Below, one piece after another: positions 7,689 to 16,089 of a stretch of 64,000 nucleotides of DNA. The stretch spans positions 1 through 64,000 of the forward strand of contig NZ_JANHLD010000002.1 of assembly GCF_028682455.1 (NCBI RefSeq), given 5' to 3'. Origin of the DNA: Pseudomonas putida (GTDB taxonomy: Bacteria; Pseudomonadota; Gammaproteobacteria; Pseudomonadales; Pseudomonadaceae). The notes under the pieces are model-generated. The model saw nothing but the letters and a program-made list of their open reading frames with translations. It was not told the DNA's origin and did no database searches. The position numbers were made by a program, and so were the translations under genes. Numbering within the stretch: position 1 is the stretch's first letter; every line of letters begins with the position of its first letter.

Positions 7689-9959
7689 TCAATAATCAAT
7701 GGTCATCTTCGGGTCGGGTTCCTCAAGGTCGGTGCGTTCGGTGACCGTGCCGGCATCTAAGTCCAGCGAGAAGAGGTCAAGATGCTCTTCGATAAGCGGA
7801 TTGTTCCGAGTGGCTTGCTCGAAGTGCCGGCGGCGACTTCGAGCAAGCAAGGGATCAAAAGGTCGGCCTCCTAGTAGCATCGAGAGCGCTGTCAACAGGC
7901 CTAGGCAAGCGGCCAGTATGATCTGATGCGCATCCTCTTTCACGAAAAACGCCATCCACGAGGCCGTGGTGCAAAGTACTCCGAGCAATGACGCCAAACA
8001 CCAACCGGCCCTGCGAGAGAAGTTAGCGTATCTATCTGTGCTTTTGTCCATCAACCTCTTGATTGCTTCCTTTGCTTTTTGTCTGTCGCGCTGCGCATCG
8101 GCCTCCCGCTCGCGCCTGACCTTATCCAAACCAGACAAGAGGGAGCTTACCTGTTCGCTCATTTCGCGCTCTTTGATAGCGGCGGCCGCAAGTGCTTCAT
8201 TCATTTGCAGTTGTTGATTCTGAATATCTTGATGCAGATTATTAAGGCGTTGATCCCTCTCTTCTACTAATGCGTTGTAGTGTTGTTCAGTCGCTTGAAG
8301 TCTGCTGTTGTATTCCTCTTCTAGTGAGGAGCTCATGTCGTCGTGCAGTCGCTGCAAGACTCTTTCCGCATCGTCTACGGAGTTTATTAATATTCGCTCC
8401 TCTGCTATAATTTTCGAAACGTATTGAGCCGATCGACCTGAAGTCATCATCGCTTTGAAAGTTTCGGCTTTGTGCGAGTCAGTGCTTTCCAGAAAAGTTG
8501 TGATGCTGCCGAGTAAGTCTTGACTTGGTTCTAATGCAGAGGCGCAATTCGCAATGAGTTTAAGATGAGCCAATTCAGAAGTAGCAGCTCCGCCAAACAA
8601 AACCAGCATCAATCCAGCCAAATATCTATCTGTCACGGCCGCGGGAATTTCGTTATTCCGGTAAATGCGCTCGCTTTGAATAAACTCAGTAGAATTTCTA
8701 GCGACTCTCCCGTTCTCGGTGACGAAGATGTGCTGGCATTTATGGAACTCACTCCGGCCTGCCTTCATACCTTTCCGTAAGCGCATGACGCCCGCAACTG
8801 CGGCAGCGTCCTTTTCGCGAGCTTGGGGAGAATATTGTCCCAAGCGAGAGATCAAGGCTTGCTCCTGCTCGGCCGTAAAATATTGATTACCAGTCGAGGC
8901 CGCAACGGGGTAGATCCTCTCACGTTTCAAATGGGCATCTAGATCACTAAGCAGCCCTTCTACGTGATGTCGGAACGTATTCTGACGCAAGCGTCTGAAC
9001 GTAGCCCTGTGACCGTTTCCATCATTGGCTTTATTTATTGCTGCTTTTAGGTTGTCCCTAATCTCCTGTACGTGATGATCAAAGATTACTAGCGATGCAC
9101 CTTTTTCTAACAGAAGCTGGATAAGCCTTTTGGCATGAGCATGCGCTGTTTCATCCGTAAGGTCCAGATAAGACATTACGAGAGGGCCGTCAAGGTAGAA
9201 TCTAATTCCAGCGAGAGATTGCAGGCCGCCAGGGGCGCGAAGGTTTAATATATATTCAGCTACCACAGCCCCTGTCGCTATTCGCGCAAGGATGTCAAAC
9301 TTGGCAGGGTCGGTTCGCTTCATGTCCAAGATGAAAGCGGCGCTTAACAGTTTAATTCTATTGTCCGCTTGTAGGTCAATCTGCCGGTCCTCGGAAACTC
9401 CTTCCCAGTCCGCATGGCCATTTCTTTTTAAAGTGAGCGTTCTATCCGTAGTGGCGGCTCTTTGGGGCCTAACGATTGCGATGTGGAAATCCAAAGAGGT
9501 TAACTGACTGAGGAATCTTTGTTCGACGTCTTGATCGTCAACGGTGTCTGACCCTGCAGCCCTCTTATAGTATTCTAGGAAAGTACTGGCAACATCACGA
9601 ATCTCTTTCTCAGCTACTTCCCCGGGATCACTCTCGAACGCTTCGGCGTAGAAGTAGGTTGCGGCGTGTTTGCCCACAAGCTGAGCGACAATGATGCCGG
9701 CTTCCGCTAGCCTAGGGATCAAATCTTCTACAACCCAAGGGTGGACATCGATCCCGTAAAGTTTTTCAAGTTCTACCGAAAGCTCCTTCGCATCGAATTT
9801 GCAGCCGGCCCTTGCCCGAGCGATAGGTGTGACTATCGGCACCAAACCGCTGACGATGTCGCCTTGAGCACCCGATTGAGCTAGGTAAGCGTAAGCCAAA
9901 AGAGGACGATCGAAATTCTGTTTCAAATACACTTCCTCCATGAATTTATGTGCCGTCAT
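7689..9959 (-). CDS. PIN-like nuclease with coiled coil and two C-terminal membrane helices
   Basis: A protein of about 756 residues that I do not recognise as a named family. Residues ~35-100 look like a winged-helix domain. Residues ~250-430 fit a PIN-type nuclease fold: a strand ending in FYLD (D258), an acidic helix position HHVQE (E300), KDAAAVAG (D385) and the strand VTEN (E416). Residues ~530-645 are a charged coiled coil. Two hydrophobic helices follow (about 653-673 and 679-698), then a short acidic tail. The start ATG 9959 follows GGAAG by about 5 bp. Nuclease plus coiled coil plus membrane anchor is an architecture seen in phage-defence effectors; a defence role is inferred. It lies upstream of and divergent from a CoiA-like nuclease gene. 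Confidence 0.75.
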   Translation of the reverse strand: MTAHKFMEEVYLKQNFDRPLLAYAYLAQSGAQGDIVSGLVPIVTPIARARAGCKFDAKELSVELEKLYGIDVHPWVVEDLIPRLAEAGIIVAQLVGKHAATYFYAEAFESDPGEVAEKEIRDVASTFLEYYKRAAGSDTVDDQDVEQRFLSQLTSLDFHIAIVRPQRAATTDRTLTLKRNGHADWEGVSEDRQIDLQADNRIKLLSAAFILDMKRTDPAKFDILARIATGAVVAEYILNLRAPGGLQSLAGIRFYLDGPLVMSYLDLTDETAHAHAKRLIQLLLEKGASLVIFDHHVQEIRDNLKAAINKANDGNGHRATFRRLRQNTFRHHVEGLLSDLDAHLKRERIYPVAASTGNQYFTAEQEQALISRLGQYSPQAREKDAAAVAGVMRLRKGMKAGRSEFHKCQHIFVTENGRVARNSTEFIQSERIYRNNEIPAAVTDRYLAGLMLVLFGGAATSELAHLKLIANCASALEPSQDLLGSITTFLESTDSHKAETFKAMMTSGRSAQYVSKIIAEERILINSVDDAERVLQRLHDDMSSSLEEEYNSRLQATEQHYNALVEERDQRLNNLHQDIQNQQLQMNEALAAAAIKEREMSEQVSSLLSGLDKVRREREADAQRDRQKAKEAIKRLMDKSTDRYANFSRRAGWCLASLLGVLCTTASWMAFFVKEDAHQIILAACLGLLTALSMLLGGRPFDPLLARSRRRHFEQATRNNPLIEEHLDLFSLDLDAGTVTERTDLEEPDPKMTIDY

Positions 9960-10167
9960 CAACTTCCTTATGTTTTATCGAATCCGCTCGAAGTACGCCG
10001 TTCGGATCACAGACACACCTAGCCTGAATATTGATCAGACCGTTCGGTCCGAGTTTAGGCTTTTCTGAACCATTCTGAAACCAGTAGGCTGGTGTGCCGA
10101 GCCTCGGAATGATCCTGTCTGAATGACCGGTTCTGGCCGAAAGCCGTCGAAGCGAATGGGCAGAAAA

Positions 10168-10180
10168 CGGCCAAAAGCGG
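10168..10180 (+). repeat. 13-bp motif shared around two accessory genes
   Basis: CGGCCAAAAGCGG here is identical at 7628-7640 and present inverted with one mismatch at 11514-11526. The three copies bracket the PIN-like and CoiA-like genes. They may be remnants of a short interspersed Pseudomonas motif or of an insertion boundary; function unknown. Confidence 0.6.
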
Positions 10181-10275
10181 CTGGCCATGCAGTTGTTTAG
10201 TATGCGACGATTTGAGGGTATCTGCACAACCAGGGACGATTTATTCCCAAGCTCTAGGATGAGGATTGAGGCGGG

Positions 10276-11487
10276 ATGGCCTGTACAGCATTAGTGGATG
10301 GCAAGCGCGTGGTCGGTGCATTCCTCTCTAACGATGAGTGGAGTGCCCTAGTGAAACTCAGCAAGGAACGCAGGGTATTGATGGCCGACACCGAGCTACC
10401 GGCCATTGCTAAAACCGTCCGCTGGAAAGGCGGAATTACCCGTTTTTTCTCGCACTTCCCCAGAGAGGCCCCTGAGGGCTATGCGAGCAAGGAAAGCCCC
10501 GCTCATGCAGTCCGGAAGCTGGCGATCTATGCTCGCCTCCTAGAGCTGGGTATCCCGGCAGAGCTTGAGGCAGGCCAGGATGACTGGCGCGCAGATGTGT
10601 TGGTGGGCGAGTCAGCCTTGGGCCCAGCCCTGGCTATCGAGGTACAGCTTACTAAGCAAAGCGCCCAGCTAACCTATGAACGCACGCACCAACGATCTGA
10701 GTCTGGGGTTCCAACCCTTTGGATTTTTGGCAAAGGTGCCAGCACTGGTCACCTTGGCGTCGATCTACTGCAATCGAACCCGGTGTTCGAGGCTGATTCG
10801 GAGTCTGAGGCTGCCGATATTGCTCAGGCCGTGTGCTCGGGAATCGCATTTTTTGATGACCGGACAGACATAGCCAAAACGCCGGCCCGTCCAATCGCCG
10901 TGCTGGTTGACTGCAAGTGCGGTGAGCCTTGGCTCCTCCCTGTTGGAGTAGTTCTTCTACCAAATCGGATTCGTGGAGATCTAGATCCGCTCTACGTCTC
11001 CGTCAGCCGTACTTCTGCCAAGCGTAAAGGGAAATCACTCACCTTAACTAGTGCAACGAACTACTTTCGGCGTTATTGGGGTGTGCTTAAAGCGGCTGGA
11101 GTGAAATACAAGTTGCCGCTGGGGATGGAGACGTACCCTGATCGCGTATATGGACGCAATGGGACCATATTTGTCCAACGCTATTCATGCCCTAATATGG
11201 CTTGTGGCAGGATCATGGAAGCCTTTCCTCCGAAAGGATCTAACCTTACTTCGTGCCCCGTGCCTATTACTGCAAACGTGGATGCCCGCCCAGTTTTGGA
11301 TGTAGAGGCGGCTTGGATGCTTGCCAAGCCAGCGCCCTATGATGAGACGGTATGGTCAAAGCGACAATGGCAAGAACAGTTCATCACACCGATGCGCGAA
11401 AGCCTGAAGTGCTTGGGAACAAGCCACGGATATGCCCCACCGACAAGGGCGATTAAAGGGCATGCGACGTCTTCCCTTCCTCAGTAG
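10276..11487 (+). CDS. CoiA-like competence/nuclease family protein
   Basis: A 403-residue protein resembling CoiA-family proteins. An N-terminal region is followed by ESPAHAVRKLAIYARL (residues ~73-88) and a PD-(D/E)xK-type core: D107 in DWRADVLV, and E122-V-Q124 in LAIEVQLTKQSA, followed by YERTHQR and a VPTLWIFG strand. In Gram-positive bacteria CoiA acts in transformation, but related proteins in islands have no known role. The C-terminal part has Cys residues (CPNMAC) that could bind metal. It is divergent from the PIN-like gene across about 315 bp. A defence or DNA-processing role is inferred. Confidence 0.75.
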   Translation: MACTALVDGKRVVGAFLSNDEWSALVKLSKERRVLMADTELPAIAKTVRWKGGITRFFSHFPREAPEGYASKESPAHAVRKLAIYARLLELGIPAELEAGQDDWRADVLVGESALGPALAIEVQLTKQSAQLTYERTHQRSESGVPTLWIFGKGASTGHLGVDLLQSNPVFEADSESEAADIAQAVCSGIAFFDDRTDIAKTPARPIAVLVDCKCGEPWLLPVGVVLLPNRIRGDLDPLYVSVSRTSAKRKGKSLTLTSATNYFRRYWGVLKAAGVKYKLPLGMETYPDRVYGRNGTIFVQRYSCPNMACGRIMEAFPPKGSNLTSCPVPITANVDARPVLDVEAAWMLAKPAPYDETVWSKRQWQEQFITPMRESLKCLGTSHGYAPPTRAIKGHATSSLPQ

Positions 11488-11627
11488 CTTGTATTTAGAG
11501 TCGATCTTTCTGTCCGCTTCTGGCCGATTTCGGACGGCCATGATCGACTGCTATCGGTGACAGGTAGTTATTCGCACGGTGCCTACTCTAGCAGATCAAC
11601 TACGCTCCCAAACCGAGGCTAGGTGGG

Positions 11628-11813
11628 CTAGCGAATTCCCTGACCTTTATGCTCGTACGCGGTGGGTTGGCGCGGCAGACACCGGTAGGTAAAGCAGTGC
11701 TGGGCATCGGGTGAGGTTCCTAAGCCGCCGTGATGGGTAGGATTCGCGACGGTTTCTGTTTGCCGTTCACAGATAGGGCAATTAGGTTGGTCATTCGTCA
11801 AATATCTGTCCAC
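11628..11813 (-). CDS. Small possible zinc-binding protein
   Basis: A possible 61-residue protein beginning at a GTG preceded by GGAGG with 5-bp spacing (an ATG four codons upstream lacks such a site). It contains NCPIC near residue 11 and later HCFTYRC, which could form a metal site. It resembles no family I know. It may be a small accessory gene or chance. Confidence 0.35.
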   Translation of the reverse strand: MDRYLTNDQPNCPICERQTETVANPTHHGGLGTSPDAQHCFTYRCLPRQPTAYEHKGQGIR

Positions 11814-11966
11814 CTTAACCTCCATCAGCGGTCGGCCTTGTATAGGTGTGGATCGTGAGCAGTTTCTTTGAGTGGACGACCGCGTGCAGGCGTCTATTTC
11901 AATGGCCTTGATGAATTACACCCTCACTATCCAAGGAGGTATTACTGGTGCCCCACTCCAACCGGA

Positions 11967-12013
11967 ATAGGTAGGTTCGTTGCGGCGGTTGTCCGTTAGA
12001 TGTTCACTTTAAC
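11967..12013. repeat. Left arm of a 47-bp inverted repeat
   Basis: This 47-bp stretch is the reverse complement of 12554-12600 with 45 of 47 bases matching. The pair encloses a 634-bp module carrying one small gene. The arm contains GTTAGAT, which fits the integron R' core pattern GTTRRRY, but the matching half-site needed for an attC is not found just upstream. Confidence 0.9.
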
Positions 12014-12056
12014 CACTTTCAGGGGTAGCTTCGGCTGGGATAGGTCGTTAGCAATC

Positions 12057-12085
12057 TTGACGAGAAAAGTGGCAAGCGATAAAAA
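12057..12085 (+). promoter_or_regulatory. Possible promoter of the CxxC small gene
   Basis: TTGACG at 12057-12062 and TAAAAA at 12080-12085 are separated by 17 bp and lie about 75 bp upstream of the gene start. The -10 match is moderate. Confidence 0.4.
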
Positions 12086-12161
12086 CGGTATAAGGGAGCG
12101 CATAACTGACAGATGTAGTCTCGGGTAGTATGCGGTAAAAATCTTTTTTTGGAGAGCAGCG

Positions 12162-12464
12162 ATGAAGATTCGTGGGCGTATCGAAGTTGAGACCGTCACC
12201 GATGTTTTGTGTGATGTATGCGATAGCTCCACTCTGCATGAAAGTGGTGGTCTTCAATACGGATGTCTGGAGGCACGCTGGGGTTATGGCGCTAAGCACG
12301 ATGGTGAGCGTTATGAGGTGCATCTCTGTGAGTACTGCTTCTTCAAAACGATTGCTTATCTCAAACAGGAGCGACGGATCGAGAATATATTTGATGACCA
12401 AGTGACCAACAGTAATGAGCATTTGGGTTTGATCGCTAAGAATGAGTTTTTTGGCAGTGAGTAG
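12162..12464 (+). CDS. Small CxxC/CxxC protein between inverted repeats
   Basis: A 100-residue protein preceded by GGAGAGCAGCG, a good ribosome site. It has two CxxC pairs (LCDVCD near residue 18 and HLCEYCFF near residue 65), as in a zinc ribbon, separated by a Gly/Tyr/Trp-rich segment (LQYGCLEARWGYGAKHDGER). Proteins of this look occur in integron cassettes and islands, with unknown function. It is the only gene between the 47-bp inverted repeats, and its 3' flank is a diverged copy of the 189-bp repeat that follows. Its AT-richer composition points to transfer. Confidence 0.7.
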   Translation: MKIRGRIEVETVTDVLCDVCDSSTLHESGGLQYGCLEARWGYGAKHDGERYEVHLCEYCFFKTIAYLKQERRIENIFDDQVTNSNEHLGLIAKNEFFGSE

Positions 12465-12553
12465 AATGGGTAGATTGAATAGACGCTTGCACGCTGTCAT
12501 CCAAGCAGGTTTTTACTCACTATTTATCCCAGCCTGAATTATCCCTGACAATG

Positions 12554-12600
12554 GTTAATGTGAACATCTAACGGACAACCGCCGCAACAAACCTACCTAT
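12554..12600. repeat. Right arm of the 47-bp inverted repeat
   Basis: This is the partner of 11967-12013 and also the first instance of the sequence reiterated every 189 bp to the right. It contains ATCTAAC, matching the integron R'' core pattern RYYYAAC. Confidence 0.9.
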
Positions 12601-13213
12601 GCTGAAGCCGGCGAAAATTCACTGACAACATGGCGCTCGAAAAAGTAAAATCCTTCAAAGCCACTGAGATAGACGCTTGCAGACTGGCATCCGCTCAAAA
12701 TTTGCTTACGATCTATCCCAGCCGGAATTAGCCCTTACAATAGTTAATGTGGACATCTAACGGACAACCGCCGCAACAAACCTACCTATGCTGAAGCCGG
12801 CGAAAATTCACTGACAACATGGCGCTCGAAAAAGTAAAACCCTTCAAAACCACTGAGATAGACACCTGCAGACTGGCATCCGCTCAAAATTGGCTTACGA
12901 TCTATCCCAGCCGGAATTAGCCCTTACAATGGTTAATGTGGACATCTAGCTGACAACCGCCGCAACAAACCTACCTATGCTGAAGCCGGCGAAAATTCAC
13001 TGACAACATGGCGCTCGAAAAAGTAAAACCCTTCAAAACCACTGAGATAGACACCTGCAGACTGGCATCCGCTCAAAATTTGCTTACGATCTATCCCAGC
13101 CGGAATTAGCCCTTACAATGGTTAATGTGGACATCTAACGGACAACCGCCGCAACAAACCTACCTATGCTGAAGCCGGCGAAAATTCACTGACAACATGG
13201 CGCTCGAAAAAGT
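12565..13213. repeat. Array of 189-bp direct repeats, left part
   Basis: The marker CATCTA (followed by AC in most copies) occurs at 12565, 12754, 12943 and 13132, exactly 189 bp apart, and the units are nearly identical. The array continues beyond the ISPpu12-like insertion, with copies at 16700 and 16889. Subtracting the insertion and its 8-bp duplication keeps the spacing at 189. Each full unit holds a 33-codon open frame beginning MALEKVKPFK, without a clear ribosome site. Before the first unit a diverged half-unit follows the CxxC gene. No spacer variation is seen, so this is not a CRISPR. Confidence 0.9.
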
Positions 13214-13246
13214 GGGTATACGGATTTAATGGTTGATGGGGCACCT

Positions 13247-14560
13247 TCACCCCATCAATCTGATACCACCCTCAGATGGTTGATAGATCGACTCCGTAGT
13301 TGAGTTCCTCTGCGAAGCCGGCAGTCCGTAACCGATGGTTTTCTTGTAGAAAGGAGAGACCTTCGCAGTCGGTGCCTTCTTCTTGTGCTTCGTGGTGTAG
13401 AGCATTCGTGCCAGCATCACCTCGAAGGAGTAACCGCGCCCTTCACGGTTCTTGTCCTTGGCCAGTCGGTTGATGGACTCCGTGTAAGCGTTGGTGACGG
13501 GCATGTCCGTCTCGAAGTAGGTCATGGTCTCTTCGCGCCAGTTTCCCACTGCCCTGACCAGATCGCTCCAGACTTCCTTTTGGCCCTTCGGGATGGTGGC
13601 TATCCACTCGTCCAGGGCGGCTTCTGCCTGGAGCCGTGTGGTGGCGTCCCAGATGCCGTAGAAGCGCTCCTTGTGCTCGTAGGCGGCCAGCAGTTGCGGG
13701 AACGCGCCTGTCCAGGTCTCCATGATGAGGCGCTCCCGGTCTGAGACTTCGTGAGCGCGTTTCAGCAGGATTTTCCGGTCTCCCTTGAGAGTCCGGCTCT
13801 GGGACGGTTTCAGCTCCTTTCTGAGGCCCTTGCGCACTCTCTCTAGGGCATCGTTGGCCATGCGCACCACATGGAACTTATCGACCACGATACGGGCCTG
13901 GGGCAGCACAGCCTTGACCGCTGCCCGGTAGGGGTTCCACATGTCCATGCTGACGATCTCGACCTTCTGCCGGTCTTTCAGCTTCATCAGGTAGTTGGTC
14001 ACCACGTCCTGGCGGCGGGTGGCCAGCAGGTCGAGCAGGGTTCGCTCCTCAATGTTGGTCAGAATGCAGCGGTAGCGCTTGTTCAGGTATAGCTCGTCAA
14101 TGCCCAGGATGCGGGGCGTCTCGAAGCGGTGCCAGCGCCCCAGGAACTCGGCGCGGGCGTTGAAGATGTCGCGCACCGTCTTCTCGTCCAGGCCGGTCTG
14201 TGCCGCCACAAAGGTGTAGGGGTGGTTGAAGGATTCCTTCTCCACGTACTCATGCAGCCGCAGTGTCATACGGAATCCGTCCACCATCTCCGGTAGCTGG
14301 GGCCTGAATGTTGTCTTGCAGGCCCGGCAGGTGTATCGGCGGCGGACCACCCAGAGAGTGACCCGCTTGCCGTGGATGGGCAGATCACGATAGGGAACGT
14401 CACGCTTGCCGAACCGTACGAACTCACCCTGCACGCCGCATTCCTCGCAGGCGATGGGATCGGGCACGTCCACCTGGAAGTGCATTTCGTCGTCGGTTGA
14501 TTTGCAGCCCAGTACTTGGTATTGCGGCAGGTGAAGGATGTTGTCGGGAAGTTCAGTCAT
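13247..14560 (-). CDS. tnpA: ISL3-family transposase
   Basis: A 437-residue transposase. It has an N-terminal zinc-binding region (CEECGVQGEF, then CRACKTTFRPQLP near residue 100), a helix-turn-helix segment and the ISL3 DDE domain (ILGIDELYLNKRYRCILTN; VSMDMWNPYRAAV; IVVDKFHVVRMAN; NAYTESINRLAK). It would cut and join the ends of the surrounding element at 13214 and 16584. The frame is intact and full length for the family, so the element may still be mobile. Confidence 0.93.
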   Translation of the reverse strand: MTELPDNILHLPQYQVLGCKSTDDEMHFQVDVPDPIACEECGVQGEFVRFGKRDVPYRDLPIHGKRVTLWVVRRRYTCRACKTTFRPQLPEMVDGFRMTLRLHEYVEKESFNHPYTFVAAQTGLDEKTVRDIFNARAEFLGRWHRFETPRILGIDELYLNKRYRCILTNIEERTLLDLLATRRQDVVTNYLMKLKDRQKVEIVSMDMWNPYRAAVKAVLPQARIVVDKFHVVRMANDALERVRKGLRKELKPSQSRTLKGDRKILLKRAHEVSDRERLIMETWTGAFPQLLAAYEHKERFYGIWDATTRLQAEAALDEWIATIPKGQKEVWSDLVRAVGNWREETMTYFETDMPVTNAYTESINRLAKDKNREGRGYSFEVMLARMLYTTKHKKKAPTAKVSPFYKKTIGYGLPASQRNSTTESIYQPSEGGIRLMG

Positions 14561-14581
14561 GGTGTTGTATAGGCGTAGGTG

Positions 14582-15095
14582 TCAGTCAGATCCATCCGAC
14601 TCGGCATTGGTGTTTGCTTTTTTACCCAACAAGCTGCTGGAAACGAAAAGTAAGGCACCGAGGACAATTGCAATATCAGCCAGGTTGAAGGCCGGCCAAT
14701 GCCAGTCTCGCCAATAGAAATCAAAGGAATCCACAACATAGCCGCGAAAGACCCGGTCAATCAGGTTGCCCATGGCGCCACCGAGGATAAGACTGTAAGC
14801 GATGGCTTCTCCTTTATGACGATTTTCAAGGATCAGCTTGATCAGAAAAATCGAGACCACTACCGCGATTCCGATAAAAAAAGTAGCGCTGCCAGCCTCC
14901 ACCATTCGCAAAAAGACTGAATGCGGCACCGGTGTTCCATAGGTGCACCCAGTTAAAGAACGGGGTCACCGAAACATACTCGCCATAGGCCATTGATTGC
15001 TGCACCAGCCACTTTACAGCCTGATCAGACGCTGCCAGCAGGCCCGATATGGACAATAGGGCATACGGCGAGAGCTTTTTGCCAATAATGAGCAT
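14582..15095 (-). pseudogene. lspA: Signal peptidase II of the IS element, frameshifted
   Basis: The first part (from ATG 15095) and the last part (to 14582) together encode a complete LspA of about 170 residues with four membrane helices and both catalytic Asp motifs (GNLIDR and FNLADI). They are in different frames. The run of seven T on the coding strand (14876-14882) should be six for continuous translation ([13 protein letters not shown]). The protein would cleave prolipoprotein signal peptides in the inner membrane, and copies on ISPpu12-type elements accompany metal transporter genes. As written it is truncated to 89 residues without the catalytic residues. A read error in the homopolymer would explain it equally well. 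Confidence 0.85.
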
Positions 15096-15106
15096 TATTT
15101 AACCCT

Positions 15107-15994
15107 TCAACGCCAAAATGCGTCTGGCACCGTTAAGTACAATGCCCCCGCGATGGTGCCGATAATCAGATCCGGATAATTGGAACCGGTCCACGCGACC
15201 AGGGCGCCGGCGGTGATGACCCCCAGGTTGATCACCACGTCGTTGGCCGAGAATATCCAGCTTGCCTTCATGTGCGCCCCGCCTTCCCGATGTTTGGATA
15301 TGAGCAGCAGACAACTGGTATTGGCAATCAATGCGACGAATGCGATAGCCATCATCACCAGCGATTCAGGCTCACTACCGAATACAAAGCGTCTCACCAC
15401 CTCTACGAGCACGCCCACAGCCAAGATCAGTTGCAGTACACCAGCAAGATGCGCGGCACGTACCTGCATTTTCACGCTATGTCCAACCGCATAAAGGGCA
15501 AGCCCGTACACCGCCGCATCGGCAAAATTGTCCAGGGATTCTCCAATCAGGCCGGTGGACCGGGCGATCAGACCGGCAGTCATTTCCACCACGAACAGAA
15601 GTGCATTGATGCCGAGCAGCCAGCGCAGGGTCCCGGATTCTTGCTTAGCAGAAGCTGCCGAAAACTCGGCGGCCTTGATGGTCTCCGGATTTGCAGCGAC
15701 GGTTTCCTGAAGCGAGGCGCCTAGCCCCAAGGTCTTCAGTTTCGAGGTGACGGGCTCGACCTCGCCGTCATGCACGACCTTCAGCCGGCGGTTCGACAAG
15801 TCGAAGGACAGCGCCCGAATCTCCTCAAAGCCGTTCAGGGCTAGGCGAATCATTCGTTCTTCTGATGGACAGTCCATCTTCGGCACGGCATAAACACTGA
15901 CCCATCTCCCTGGCGCCTCGGAGGAGGCCTGTATATCGGTATCCGCTGCGGACGTTGCATCACCGCCACAGGCGCCACCACAGGATTTGCTCAT
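15107..15994 (-). CDS. Cation diffusion facilitator with N-terminal metal-binding domain, C-terminal frameshift
   Basis: From the ATG at 15994 (upstream GGAG) the protein has a Cys-rich start (CGGACGG), a heavy-metal-associated-like domain (YAVPKMDCPSEERM) and about six membrane helices of the CzcD/CDF family, including ESLDNFADA and FSANDVVINLGV. It would export divalent metals from the cytoplasm. Near the end a run of five G (15124-15128, read as C on the plus strand) shifts the frame. Six would give the tail GIVLNGARRILALKG ending at 15099, as expected. The actual tail (ALYLTVPDAFWR) is out of frame. Only the last ~15 residues are affected, so function may survive. Confidence 0.85.
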   Translation of the reverse strand: MSKSCGGACGGDATSAADTDIQASSEAPGRWVSVYAVPKMDCPSEERMIRLALNGFEEIRALSFDLSNRRLKVVHDGEVEPVTSKLKTLGLGASLQETVAANPETIKAAEFSAASAKQESGTLRWLLGINALLFVVEMTAGLIARSTGLIGESLDNFADAAVYGLALYAVGHSVKMQVRAAHLAGVLQLILAVGVLVEVVRRFVFGSEPESLVMMAIAFVALIANTSCLLLISKHREGGAHMKASWIFSANDVVINLGVITAGALVAWTGSNYPDLIIGTIAGALYLTVPDAFWR

Positions 15995-16027
15995 GATACG
16001 ACTCCACTTGAACAATGTTGTGGTACC

Positions 16028-16058
16028 ATTTAAAACTATAAAGCTACTATAAGGTCAA
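16028..16058 (-). promoter_or_regulatory. MerR-type promoter/operator for the cation transporter
   Basis: On the minus strand TTGACC (16058-16053) and TTAAAT (16033-16028) are separated by 19 bp, the long spacer typical of promoters activated by MerR-family proteins. The spacer has an imperfect dyad, CTTATAGTAGCTTTATAG. It lies between the divergent regulator and transporter genes. Confidence 0.75.
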
Positions 16059-16089
16059 TAGAGTAAAGAATCCGTTGGGGAGGAGGCTG

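Noticed and set aside
10652..10963. Minus-strand frame inside the CoiA-like gene
   Set aside because: It is fully antisense to a well-supported gene and has no ribosome site or motif.
12048..12500. Long minus-strand frame of 150 codons over the CxxC gene
   Set aside because: It is antisense to a gene with a good ribosome site and has no recognisable product; its composition looks random.
11967..12600. A standard integron attC and cassette array
   Set aside because: Core-like sites are present, but each repeat has only one half of an attC; no integrase gene is seen and the two halves are not close together.
12565..13213. The repeat array as a CRISPR
   Set aside because: Units are 189 bp, nearly identical throughout, with no short repeat/variable spacer pattern and no cas genes.
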